The position numbers were made by a program, and so were the translations under genes. Of a stretch of DNA of 64,000 nucleotides, positions 10,522 through 21,096 are shown piece by piece. This DNA is from Perognathus longimembris pacificus. Its lineage: Eukaryota > Chordata > Mammalia > Rodentia > Heteromyidae. Below the pieces are notes generated by a model. That model was not told the origin of the DNA. It was given only the letters and a program-made list of their open reading frames with translations, and did no database searches. Position 1 is the first letter of the stretch. Each line of letters begins with the position of its first letter. The stretch covers positions 47,451,062 through 47,515,061 of the forward strand of contig NC_063168.1 of assembly GCF_023159225.1 (NCBI RefSeq), in the 5' to 3' direction.

Positions 10522-11273
10522 ATTCTATATCACGGAGTTTTTGCTTTATGTCACGGGATTTTGTGGAGGAGGTTGGTCTAACATTCAATACTCTGGCAAC
10601 CTTGGTCAGAATGGCCAAAGGACTTTGGTGAGTGGCTGAAGAATGGGACCCCCCAAATGCTTTGTTCATTGCACTTTGTAAATACAATCAAGAGTATCAT
10701 ATTAGTTTGTAAAAACCTTCTCACTCAGAAGAAAAAGCAGCACCAGCCAACTCACTATAACTGTGCTCACCACTTGGACAAAAAGCTCAGTTGCAGCTAT
10801 GCTTTTAACAGAAATAGAAGTTACAGCCCAGGGTGAAGATACTGCACCCTGATGAAGGACCTGATGAAGTGGTGCCTTCAGAAGAGCTGAAATGCTCTGC
10901 TTGGCTGTGCAGTGCATTCGTCTCATTGACATTGCCCTCATCACCATCAGTACTGCGCAGCTACCTAATTCATGATCTTCATCACTCAAGTTGTAGTATA
11001 CGTCACTGGTGAATACCCAGATAGAATATTAAATGTGGTTAAAATTACATAGGTTTAAGAGTGTCGAAAGTATTTAAGAGCAGATGAAGGGTTTATAAGA
11101 GTGTGGGAAAATTTAATAAGAGAGTGGGAAAGGTTTATAGGAGAATAGGAAGGGTTTATAAAGCCTTAAAACATATACAAACTAAAAAATAAATATAATG
11201 CTGCTACATCTCAGATTTTCACCTACCACAGGGGTCTTTGGAACATAACCCCCGAGATAGGTCACTGTATAAC
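10431..11273. mobile_element. Tigger-like DNA transposon remnant
   Basis: Starts 'tatacagtcatcccatgagt' and ends with a sequence whose reverse complement is 'atacagtgacctatctcggg'. That gives CAGT-type terminal inverted repeats next to a TA, as in TcMar-Tigger elements. The phrase 'ggaacataacccccgagata' near the end also recalls this group. A (GT)n run splits it at 10485-10519. I see no intact transposase. The family name is uncertain. Confidence 0.5.
10485..10519. repeat. (GT)n microsatellite
   Basis: An uninterrupted GT run inside the Tigger-like element. Confidence 0.95.
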
Positions 11274-11283
11274 ATTGCTATAG

Positions 11284-11288
11284 ATATC

Positions 11289-11321
<33 letters not shown>

Positions 11322-11368
11322 TGATTGATTGATTGATGATAGATGATTGATAGATAGATGATAGATGA
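11284..11368. repeat. (GATA)n/(GATT)n microsatellite
   Basis: Tandem GATA units turn into GATT units and back into irregular GATA/GATG. This is an evolved compound tetranucleotide repeat. Confidence 0.95.
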
Positions 11369-11639
11369 AATTAAAAAAAAAACACAAAACCTTTTGCCAG
11401 GATGCAAATCTGGTATCAACATCAAGATAGAAATCTGAATTACTTGGTTTCTTCTCAGAGTGTAGAAAGGGCCAGTAGCAACCCCCACCTGTCTCATGGG
11501 AAGCTGAGTGTGACTGAGAGAGCCTTCCATTTAACAAATTGTTGTTCCACACTTTTGTTTATTTTTAGGAATTTGTAAATATGACCCAGGGACAAATGAC
11601 TAGAAAGAAGCCTATGCTACAACTTCATCTTCAGCAGGC

Positions 11640-11900
11640 AAAGCTGTGGGTGTGACTTTTAAATGTGTAAGCCTATACAGGCGGTTAGAGCAAAAGGCCA
11701 CAAAATGGATAGCTTGCAAACAACAGAAGCTGTCTCTCACAGTCCAGGAGGTGGGAAATCCATGATGAAGGCCTTGATCTATTTGGCATCTGGTGTGGGC
11801 CTGCCTTTGGTTCATAGGCAGCCTCCTCGCTATTGTGTCACTTGGTAGAAGAGTGAGGATTTTTTCATAGGCCTCTTTTACAGTGGCACTAATCCCTTTG
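11640..11900 (-). mobile_element. MLT1-like MaLR LTR fragment
   Basis: The minus strand reads 'tcctggactgtgagagacag', 'cttctgttgtttgcaagcta' and 'tttgtggccttttgctct'. This is the order of the 3' half of MLT1-type ERVL-MaLR LTRs (tgtgag...ttctgttgttt...tttgtggtattttg). It is diverged and solo. It explains the apparent 119-codon minus-strand frame here. Confidence 0.6.
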
Positions 11901-12577
11901 ATGAGTGATCTGTCCCCACCTTCCCCTCCCCCACCTTTTAACATCACCCAGCACTCTTGGGATTTCAACATATGATGGAGGGGAGGTAGACATCAAATGA
12001 TGAGCCAGACCAGGAAGAGGAGGAGAGGAGAAGAGGAGGAGGAACAGGTCCAGCATGTCAGCTTCATATGGTGGAAGTTCAGCCTCTAACTCTGTCTTCC
12101 TGCCCCCACCCCATTTGCTGGGCAACCCGGACCCAGGAGCAGGCTCTTGCTTAAGGACAGACTTTGTTTCCAGCAATAACAAGTCATCAAGATTAACTTG
12201 CATGTCTTCAGAGGCAATGGCCCCATCATAACCTCCATCATAATATTTTTCTTTAGGATTGAAGTATCGCTGGACTTGTTGAAAGCACACTCCGTGTGGC
12301 TGAAGCCCGTGGGTTCAGACTGACCCTGGCCAGGAGTGGCTAGAGCTGCAGGCCTGGTGAGCCAGCCGCAGCTGTGCTATTGAAAGAGAAATATCTGCAC
12401 AGTGCACTGCAGCTTGCAAATGGAGATGTTCTAGAGCACAATGCATGACATTGACCCAGACTACTCTACATTCAGGTGCTGCCATTGAATGGTTATGTGG
12501 CCTTCTATATGTTTCAATCTAATGCTATTTTTTAAAATGATATTTTGTTTTCTACTTAATTTGGGTAACATACAACA
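11901..12577. other. Unassigned stretch with a minus-strand open frame
   Basis: A minus-strand frame (11889-12290) contains acidic and aromatic sequence such as 'YYDGGYDGAIASEDMQVNLD'. Its 3' part enters the MLT1-like LTR. I could not match it to a protein family and see no intron-exon structure, so a degraded retropseudogene or chance frame are equally possible. Confidence 0.3.
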
Positions 12578-12578
12578 C

Positions 12579-12625
<47 letters not shown>

Positions 12626-12647
12626 GATAAGATAAGATAGATAGAGA
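12578..12647. repeat. (GATA)n microsatellite
   Basis: About 12 GATA units plus imperfect GATAA/GATA units. It is a second GATA tract only ~1.25 kb from the one at 11284. Confidence 0.95.
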
Positions 12648-12939
12648 TTGTGTTTTGGGTATTGTATTTAAGAAATCTTTGCCAAAGTCATAAAAGTCTA
12701 CCTGTGTATCCTCTACGGTTTTATATTTACACCAGTGACTTATTTTTAGTTTTGAATAGTTATAAGGTAAGCAGATGGTTCTTTTTCTCTTCCCTATCCT
12801 CTTCGCTTTCTTCTTTCCCTTTCTTTTCTTCACCCCCGACCCTACTTCTGACATATGGATAGGTAATTGTTTCAGTACCATTTACTGAAACTACCATCTA
12901 GCAAATTGCCCTTGCACTTCTGTTAAAAATCATCCAACA

Positions 12940-13105
12940 GAGCTGAGCACTGGCAGCTCACTCTTGTAATCCTAGCTACTCAGGAGGATGAGATTTGAGG
13001 ACTGCGGTTCAAAGCCAGCCTTGGCAGGAAAGTCTGTGAGACTTTTATCTCCAACTAACCACCAAAAACCCAGAAGTGGAGCTATGGTTCAAACTGGTAG
13101 AGCTC
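12940..13105 (+). mobile_element. Two-module SINE, 3'-truncated
   Basis: 'cttgtaatcctagctactca', 'gactgcggttcaaagccagc', 'cttttatctccaactaacca' and 'cagaagtggagctatggttc', then it stops within the ID-like module. Confidence 0.8.
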
Positions 13106-13347
13106 CACTCTTTCTTGCCCTCAGATTTGATCATTTTTATTGGTCAACTTTCCAGCTCACTCATTCATTCATTCATTCATTCACTGGGAGAACATGTGTG
13201 TATTCTACTCAGCCAGTTTTCTGTTTCACTTGAGGCCACAGCTCAGGTTTTAATGCATAACAGATATCCACAATGACAAGAGTTATTAATGTTAATCATA
13301 TAATACCATTTCACATGTAGCATGATTAAAAGCCTATACTCTAGGGC
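13106..13347. repeat. Short spacer with a (CATT)n run
   Basis: Five to six CATT/ATTC units lie at about 13159-13184. The remainder shows nothing I recognise. Confidence 0.7.
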
Positions 13348-13672
13348 CTGGGATGGTGGCTCAGGCCTGTAATACCAACTACTTGGGATGCAGAGAATAG
13401 AAGAAACATGATTCAATATTATCCCAGGCCAAAAAAAGTTAGTGAACCCCTATCTCAAACAACCAAGTTGGTTCTAGAAACACACGATTATAATCCTAGC
13501 TACTCAGAAGGTGAAGGTAGGAGTAGCATGGTCTAAGGACAACCTGGGAAAAGGCATAAGACCCTGTTCGAAAAACCAACTAAAGCAAAAAGGACAGAGC
13601 TATGGCTCAACTAACTGGTAGAACACTTGCCTAGGAAGAATGAGGCCCTGAGATCAAAACCCTCCCAAAACA
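13348..13672 (+). mobile_element. Old composite SINE: B1-like modules plus ID-like module
   Basis: A first unit ('ggctcaggcctgtaatacca'), a second unit ('gattataatcctagctactc') and the ID-like unit ('tagaacacttgcctagg', 'ccctgagatcaaaaccctcc'), with A-rich linkers. Same architecture as 9885-10295. Confidence 0.65.
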
Positions 13673-13689
13673 AAACAAAATCTATTTTT

Positions 13690-13755
13690 ACTTTGACAGC
13701 TCTATCAGTACATGTATAGTGCCCAGGATATAGAAAGTACTCAAAAATATAGGTC
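13690..13755 (+). mobile_element. L2-like 3' end fragment
   Basis: 'agtgcccaggatatagaaag' followed by 'tactc' fits the LINE2 terminal motif. Short, and low certainty. Confidence 0.35.
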
Positions 13756-16020
13756 AAAAGATGTCTCTACAATGCTAAAAGCAATACTAAAAGTTGTACT
13801 AACAACTCTATATCACAGGGAAGTGGAGAAAAGTCAGGCTGCAGAATCACAGGAGAGGGGAGCAATCTATTTGAAATAGGCCATTTCAGTTGCCACTGGA
13901 AAACAAGCCCCACCCCCACCCCCATGATCTTCCTGTGTGTTGTGCAGCTCCTTAGGGAGAACAAGTAGCTTTATCTACAAGAATGATTTTTTGAGTAAGT
14001 CAGTCAGCTCCCCTGTTCCCTGGGCATGCTGTGCACATTTAAGGCTATAAGTGTGGTGCCCCCCCCCCAGCCCCCGTGCCACCCGGAAGGACACTGTTCT
14101 TGAAAGCTCTTCCCACTTTCTCCTTTCTCCTCCTCTTGCTTTGGGAGCCACAGGAGGATTCTGAAGGCCTTGTCTGCTCACATACTTTGCCACACAACCC
14201 CTAGAAACTTATTCTGTTCCCTGGGAATTTACTTCTTCTTGAAGATGAGAACAAGAACAAATGTTGTTCTTGAATAATCAATCAAGTTGCTTTAGGGTTT
14301 TGTTTTTTTTAAACACTGCTGTTTCTAAATCTAAGGTACATTTTTGGAAGTTTTCTGTCTAAAACTCAGGCCAGGAAGCATCACATAATTAGAAAATGCA
14401 TACTTTACAGGAGTTGGAAACCCAGAGAAGCGTTTACCCATCCTAAGCACTGAATAGGGAGAGAGATCAACAGGCCTATGGGGGTGCTGAACTGTACTTT
14501 TACTGAGAGTGGTGTGATGCTTAGAAAGTCTACAGAATGCACCTAGGGGTAACTCTTTCAGTAATGTTGCATTAGCTAATCTGGTACTCTTTCTTACTGC
14601 CTCCCTCTCCCCCTTGCTCTTTCTTATATAGGGGTGGAGGGATACTATCTCTCTTGCCTGGGTGAGGGTAGGTGTCACCTTCTTGCTCCCCTGGGGATGG
14701 GGAATGTTTGCAATGCTTTGGTATTTTCTCACTTGGGTTAACAGGATGGAGGGAGGCCACTCAACTTAGGGGCTTCCTAATGCCATTTATTGTATAGTAT
14801 GAAAAAGGGGTCAAACACCCCTTCCACATTTCTTTAGTTTCCTCCTTCCCCTGTCCAAGCCAGTGGTGATCTAAAGTCTATAGGTAAAGGACAGGCTGCC
14901 TAGGGTGGTGAGTTGCTTTATTTAGTGAGTATGTTTTCCTGCCTCAAGATCCTCGTACATGTCAAGAACATAACACAGCATCTGGTTCAGAGGTGGCTGT
15001 GTGACCAGGTGAAGGATAGCACCACATCCAAGCCAGCTGGATAATCTGGCTCTTCAGGGTTTGCTCCCAGTAGGGAAAGGGTCTTCATACAGTACAGGCA
15101 GTGATATGGGTGTCCCCCAGAAATACGTAGCATTTCTGCAGAGTTTCCAGACTCTTCTGAATAGGCCAAATGTGCCTTCTTTGACCTGCCTGTGGCAAGT
15201 TGAGGGCATGGACAAAATCATCACAGGGACGATATCACCCAGACCTGCTACTGTGCACAGCCTTAGTTGCAAGAGCTAAAAGCACATTTTCAACAGAAGA
15301 GTACCCCCTCCTTCCTGCTCCCCACCTCTCTCCAGGCAAACCTAAGCAATTGCTGTTGTTACTGAAGAAAAACACCCCAAAATCTTCCCTTCCCAGATTC
15401 TTCCTCTGAGTAGATTGCATAAGGATATGGTCAGCAAGAAATTGTGGGTAGATATCTTAGAGAGAGGGAAAAAATACATTTTCAATTGACAAATAAGTCC
15501 AACCACTAAGGTTATAACACTTCCCCCCACTCCAGAAAAATAGTAAAACAGACTGGTTATTGGCAGCTCATTAGTGCTGAGAAGAGGTGATCTCCAGTGT
15601 GACATCGGCCTAGAGCATAACCCAAATCTAGGATTTCAACAGAGCCTTCTGCTGTAAGTTTTCCAACTGTACTGAAGACCTAGGAGGAGAGAGAGGAAGA
15701 AGGCATAAATAAGATACAGACTGGAGACATTTTGATGGGTTTAGCACATTTTTTTGTGACTTCCTTCCACAGTTCTTGCGGTCTTCTACCATCAGGAGAA
15801 CAAAAGACAAGCCTGGGCTTGCTGGTGGAGGGTGGGTGGGAAGGGAGACCCAGTCAATAAACCCTCCTGTTCAGCTTCTTGGCATTTGTAATTCCACTGC
15901 TTAAACCAGGAAGCAAAAAAGAAAAAGAAGAATCGATACCACGCCCCAGTAACTTCAGATCTAAAAAGTGCCTTCGTTAAATCCGTTGTTTTCAAATTCC
16001 TAATTGTACTTAAATAAAGA
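13756..16020. other. Repeat-poor unique stretch
   Basis: I see no dispersed repeats for over 2 kb. No open frame shows coding character. It leads into the candidate conserved element at 16.1 kb. Confidence 0.5.
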
Positions 16021-16119
16021 GCGACTTACAGGCAGCTGTTTCTAATATGGAGTTCCCCAGCGCACATGAAAGACGCATTTATCCTCGTGGCAGCCTCTCT
16101 ACCCTTGGGTGTTATCAGC

Positions 16120-16400
16120 TGAACATGTTTTGAACCTACCTAATGCATTTGAGGTAGCTTGGGTTTATTTTTCTTTCAATAAAATAAATGGTTTTGTAAT
16201 TAAATTTCTGCACTGCCCCGTGCTTAATGGTTACATTGACAAGTGCTAATGTATGGCAAGGGAATGAGTTTGAAATGAAACATGCTGTTTGCGAATCTGC
16301 AAGCAATTTTGCAGCCGGGTAATCAAACCCCTCGTGCCAGTGAAACATTTTCATTAATCTGCCCAATGCGCTCCTGCCCATTCAGCCTCAGCCCGCTGTG
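16120..16400. promoter_or_regulatory. Candidate conserved noncoding element
   Basis: Repeat-free sequence of balanced composition, dense in homeodomain-type cores ('gtaattaaat', 'tcattaatct', 'ctaatg', 'ggtaatcaaa') and octamer-like 'tgcatttg'. It has no coding frame and the appearance of a vertebrate developmental enhancer. This is inference from texture and motif density only; no alignment was possible. Confidence 0.4.
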
Positions 16401-16450
16401 CCGGGCACTTCGGCCCTCCCCGTTCCCCTTTCCCCCTTGCACTTTTCCTC

Positions 16451-16500
16451 ACACACACACGCACTCTCACACGCACACAAATGCATGCACACACACACAG
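16451..16500. repeat. Imperfect (CA)n tract
   Basis: CA units with CGCA, CTCA and TGCA interruptions. The degree of interruption suggests an old microsatellite. Confidence 0.85.
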
Positions 16501-16739
16501 ACATCATGAAGCGATCCCTTGTTTGCAACCGTTTTGTGGTCTCTGGCACCGAGGCCTGTGGAAATTCGCTGACTTTCCACCTGAAAAGTTGCAGCTGTCT
16601 TTCTCCTCCGACGGGACTGGCAGCCCCAATGTTTCAATCCCTGGCAGTCAGTCAAAAAAAAAAATGTGGGAGGGGGCTGTCCCTTCGTTTCCCTTAAAAA
16701 AAAATTTCCCCCCCTTAGCTAAATTTATTTTCGAATAAC

Positions 16740-17210
16740 AGAACGTTCACTGCGCTCCTAAATCTGGACTTGCTCTGTGTAAGCCACTCTCAGCCATGGC
16801 GGAGGAGGCGCCTCGCAACCGCGCGCTGCAACAAGTTTCTAGAATGGAAACCTGCCGAGATGAACTTGGCTTTCGTGGGCTCCAAGCCCGGATGCTGCTC
16901 GGGGAAGCCGCGCATGGGCGCAGCGCAGGCCTGCGCAGGTATGGCCCCCGGGTACTGGTTCCAGAACTCTGGCTCGGTCCCTTCCTCCAGGGGCTGTGAT
17001 ATTCTGTCCGCTAGAATGGCGACTTCCCGGCCTGCTGGCCCCCCTCATGAAAGGCCGTAATGTGGGTCACGAGGCCCACGAGGGGCCTACAGAGGTGGGA
17101 GTATCACTGGGAGCCTCTGGTTCGGTGGTTGCCCACGTGCACCACTCAGCAATTCCTCCCTCCAGTGCTGGCGCAGAGAAGCTGCTGGGCTGACCTCGTA
17201 GACGCTGACT
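16740..17210. promoter_or_regulatory. Small CpG-rich patch
   Basis: G+C-rich, with clustered CpGs around 16800-16990 ('ggaggcgcctcgcaaccgcg'), in contrast to the CpG-poor surroundings. It contains ATG in a strong Kozak context at 16796 ('agccatggcgg') opening a 67-codon frame with no recognised domain. It could be a small promoter or lncRNA first exon, but the evidence is compositional only. Confidence 0.35.
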
Positions 17211-18225
17211 TACCCTTAGGGCTGCCAGAAGGGAAAGTAGTCCCCTCACTTGCCCACCCCCTCCATCTCACCCCCCACATACACCCCAACTCTATCTGGA
17301 GTCTCGGCTTCTGTGTGGTTCCGGACCCCCCAACTTTCTGCAGCAAATGATCAGAGGCGATGAAGGCAAGCTCTGCTCCAGGAGGATGAGAGCGGCCCTC
17401 AGCTCTTCAGGACTCTCCCAAATGGCCTTTCATGGGGGACAAAGGCTCCGATGCACAAGTCCTTGGGAGGGTGACATGAGGAATGAGATCACCCTGCAGT
17501 GCCAAGGAAGGACAAGGCAGAAAGACCCATGGAGAGACGGGGCAAGAGGAAGAACAGGAGTTCACTGAGATCTGAACAGAAGGAAGGAAATCTTGGAAGG
17601 GGCGATGAGCAAAGAAATGGGGAGACAGATGTTGGAGCCAAGAAACACCTTCATTCACTGTGGTCCTATGAGAAAGTCAACTTATGAAGAGGTAAAGTTA
17701 TTATTCAAGGTAAAAGAGGGGAGGAGACCATGCCCCAGAAGGGAGGTGAGAAGTCTGAGGAAGAGGGGGTAAGGGCCACTCACCTGGACCTTGGCTGAGT
17801 CTGAGTTAGAACTTGAATAACTGAGAGAAAATACATGAATGTGCTGTCGTCTCCCTACCACTAGTGTTGCAGTAGTTCATTCCTATAGGATGGTGGAACC
17901 CTTCATTCAGCAAAGCATGTGACTGGGTGAGGCACATGTCTGGACTCTTTCGGGGCACAGGCATCACAAAGGCATGGTCTGCCCTCTCTATGTGGGAAAA
18001 ACACATGTGATGGAGCTGCAAATAAAATGTATGATCTCAGAGGAGAAAGTAATTGATGCCAGGAGGAAGAGGAGGAAGCTTGAGCCCTTGAAAGATGACT
18101 AGGGGAGAAGATGACTAGGGGAGATGAAGGGGAGAAGGAGAGTCTGGCATAAGATGGATATATTAGGTAAAATTTTATCTGGAGAGTCATGAATGGCCCT
18201 AAATGAATGGAAGATGAAGTAAATT

Positions 18226-18228
<3 letters not shown>
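17211..18228. other. Repeat-poor, purine-rich unique stretch
   Basis: The plus strand is G/A-rich from about 17490 onward. No exon, RNA gene or dispersed repeat recognised. Confidence 0.45.

Positions 18229-18271
<43 letters not shown>
18229..18271. repeat. (GT)n microsatellite
   Basis: An uninterrupted GT run of about 43 bp. Confidence 0.97.
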
Positions 18272-18273
<2 letters not shown>

Positions 18274-18298
18274 GTGGAAATTGATGCTTTAAGATGGG

Positions 18299-18555
18299 GC
18301 CAACCAGGTACCAGTGGCTCATGCCCTTAATTGTAGCTACTCGGGAGATTGAGATCTGAGGATTGCAAGTGGAAGCCAGTATGGGGAATGAATGTCCATG
18401 ATATTCTTCTCTCCAGTTAATCACCCTAAAAGCCAGAAGTGAAGCTATGGCTCAAGTGTTAGAGCACTAGTCGAGAAAAAAAAAAAAAAAAAAAAAAAAG
18501 CTCAGGGCCAGTGCCCAGCACCTGAATTCAAGCCCTAGTAGTGGCACAAAAACAA
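18299..18555 (+). mobile_element. Two-module SINE with an internal A23 run
   Basis: The 7SL-like part ('gagattgagatctgaggatt'), linker 'ctccagttaatcaccc' and ID-like part ('agccagaagtgaagctatgg') are followed by a long A run at 18477-18499. The usual 'agctcagggccagtgcccag' and 'gaattcaagccctag' then resume. The A expansion replaces the 'cttgagcaaaaga' position of the family. Confidence 0.8.
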
Positions 18556-19692
18556 ATGAACAAAAGAAACTCCATGGGCCGTAATGAAGACCTGGATCAT
18601 CAGGCTACAGAGATCATCGTACATTTTGCAAATTAAACCATTGTCAACCCCTTCATAGGTGTTGGTCTCTTGATTATGGCCATGATGGGGTTGATGGGGT
18701 GGGGTGGGGTCCTCTTGTACATTTATTCATAGACCTTTTGAGCCATCAACAAGAGAAGGCTGAGGAGAGGCGCCCTTGAAGGCAGGCAGACTAGAGGCTA
18801 CTTCAGTGGCCCAGGTGGGAGGAGAGGAGGACACCAGGTAAAGACAGTGTGCCTGTAGAAAGGCCTGGGTAAGGAGCAGCTGCTCAGATGTGGTGGGAGA
18901 AGGGGACCACTGGCACACTCTAGCTGCAGGGGGTCTGGGAGGAAGCCCATGGCCAAAAGAGAGGTGGGGGGAACTCCAGAAGAAAAGTAGGTTTGGAGAA
19001 GAAAAGGAAACAGGTGGGCTCAGCAAGAGGTCAATGGATATCTAGAGCCCAGTATGGGAAGGGGGAGCTGGGAGGCCTTGGAGGGGCAGAGGCAGTGGAA
19101 GGGAGGTAGGGCATGGCTTTTAGGAAGCTTCACAGTGATATGTGTAAGGAAAGCTTTTTTGGGAGATGGGTCCTAGTCAGGGAGGAATTAGGAGAGAGAG
19201 AAAGAGATTGAAAAGGTACCAGAAGGGGTAAAATCATGTCAGAGGGAAAAAGGAATAGGGGTTAGAGGTGATTTGGAATGCAGAGAGGAGAAGGGTTGAT
19301 GGCTAGAGCACCATGGAGGTAAAAGCCAGGGGAGGTGAGAGCACCCGTGGCCTGTCAGGGAAGAACAGTGAGATCATGTGCGGAGTAGGGATAACGGTGA
19401 TGGAAGATGGTGTGGTGGGAGCGTGAGGATAGAAAAGTCAAACAGGGATGAATCACAGGCCATTGAACAATCCCACTGCTGATGGAAGGATGGGAGCCTG
19501 CTCAGCAGCAGCACATTCCTCACGGCAGGACATTTGCTCAAGCCTCTTATGGCAGACTAGAAGCAGAAATAGAAGCTGAGAATGTGGCACTGGGATTGCT
19601 CTGGATAAGATGATACTTCAGTGGCCATTAAGGCCAGGGGCTAAGGACCTGAGGATACCATCAGGGAAGGAAGTGCAAAAGAAAACCTTTAT
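18556..19692. other. Purine-rich unique stretch
   Basis: About 1.1 kb in which the plus strand is strongly G/A-biased (for example 18960-19480). No repeat family or gene recognised. Confidence 0.45.
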
Positions 19693-19860
19693 TGTGTGTG
19701 CTCTACCATTTTAGCCATAGCTCCACTTTTGCCTTCTTGGTGGCTAATTGGAGCTAAGAGTCTCTCAGATTTGTCTGCCTGATTGACTTCAAACAGGATC
19801 ACCATAATTCAGCCTCATGAGTAGCTAGGAGTACAAGCATGAGCTACCAACACCTAGCAA
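19693..19860 (-). mobile_element. Two-module SINE, antisense, partial
   Basis: 'gccatagctccacttttgcc', 'ggctaattggagctaagagt', 'cctcatgagtagctaggag' and 'gcatgagctaccaacaccta' in antisense order. The terminal ID part is missing. Confidence 0.75.
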
Positions 19861-20370
19861 AGCCTTTTGATTGGTAGGTGTAAACTTCAGCTTTGAGGCC
19901 CGTGCAACCTTGTCCTGGGCTAAAAGTGGAAGACTAAATTTGAAAACGTTTTAGATTAAAAATGTGAATATGTCCGCTGGGCAGAATTGTAAAGTAGGAG
20001 TCAGAAAACCCATTCCCCTTGTAGCTATTTCCTCTCCCACTCAACTGCCCTGTTCTGTGTAATCTGGGTAGTTAAGTCCAACTTTTCACATCATCACTTC
20101 TGTCTTCCTTCCTTGGGACACATTCTGGTAATGTACTAGCTTCCTGGAAAGCAAGTGCTGTTTAAATAAAGACAACCTCATAGAGACACAGAGATAATTC
20201 TGGAAATTCTGTAGCTTTTGCCTTCTTTCTACAATTGGACGAAGCTAAACAAAACCACTTTAGTAGCAACTTCATTGGCATTCAGAGTTGTTCATGATGT
20301 TTGGCCAGGTGGCCAAAGCTACATAAAAACTAATCCATTCTACTTAGTGTAGTGTTTTGTTTTTTTAAAT
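19861..20370. other. Unannotated non-coding stretch
   Basis: No recognised repeat, RNA or exon. Confidence 0.45.
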
Positions 20371-20601
20371 TTCTTTTGTTTTTTTTTGGTAGTAGAGCTT
20401 AAACTCAGGGACCCAGGTACTATCCCTGAGCTTTTTTGCTCAAAGCTAGCACTTTAAGCCACAGTGACACTGCTGGTAGTTTATAACTAGAGATAAGAGT
20501 CTTATGGATTTTCCTGCTGGGCTGGCATTGAATGGCAATCCTAAGATCTCAGCCTCCCGACTAGCTAGGATTACAGACATGAGCCACTGGGCTCCAGCCC
20601 C
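20371..20601 (-). mobile_element. Two-module SINE, antisense
   Basis: The T-rich start and 'gagcttaaactcagggaccc', 'gctcaaagctagcactttaa', 'cagcctcccgactagctagg' and 'catgagccactgggctccag' give the complete family order in antisense. Confidence 0.8.
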
Positions 20602-20639
20602 AGTGTAGTTTTGGAAATAAAACACCATCAGAACTGTGG

Positions 20640-21096
20640 ACAGGATGAAGAACGCTGGCATCAGGTAAGAGTGTCTCTGGCATTGCTTCTGTTGGGAACA
20701 GCTGCTCAGCCTCTGCGGAGTGGAGAAGGGGCCACATCATGGTAGCTGTCTACCACAATCCACCTCATTCTCAAGCCTTAGCGATTCTATAAGCCTTTTT
20801 CTTCCTCTGCCCCTTCAAGCATCTTCATGTCCCTTCTCAAGTCCATTCTTTGTGTCCGATTAACATTAAGTCCAGTATTGGTCAGACTGAGGCCAAGCTT
20901 AGAGTACCCTCCCTTTCCCTGAGGTCACATCCTAATCCACCTGGCCACACACCCCTTGCCTCTGCCCTAAATAAAGCAGGGCTGGGTGGGGGTCGCCCTC
21001 TTCTCTCTTCTCTACCTTCTCTCCGGCCATGGATCACCTCGGCCACAGGCCAGCAGTTCGGGAATAAACTTTCTCTCCTGCCTGAAAAAAAAAAAG
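20640..21096 (+). mobile_element. Possible LTR-derived polyadenylated fragment
   Basis: The plus strand has a TATA-like 'cctaaataaagcagg' (20966-20980), a CT-rich segment, 'ccggccatggatcacctcgg', then 'gggaataaactttctctcct' and 'gcctg' directly followed by A11. AATAAA shortly before a poly-A looks like the R region of a retroviral-type LTR in a retroposed transcript. I cannot name the family or place the left edge well. An alternative is a processed pseudogene of an unknown transcript. Confidence 0.35.

Noticed and set aside
10319..10687. 122-codon minus frame
   Set aside because: Passes through two TG/TA microsatellites and a Tigger-like element; the His-Thr repeats are (CA)n translations.
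11612..12290. Minus-strand frames of 119 and 133 codons as a possible gene or processed pseudogene
   Set aside because: The first falls mostly in an MLT1-like LTR. The second could not be matched to any family and lacks exon or retrocopy hallmarks (clear poly-A, TSD). Left as unassigned.
13159..13184. Regularly spaced short repeats as a CRISPR-like array
   Set aside because: They are contiguous CATT microsatellite units without spacers; the genome is mammalian.
17903..18424. 173-codon minus frame
   Set aside because: Contains the (GT)n tract and part of a SINE; no recognisable domain or splice context.
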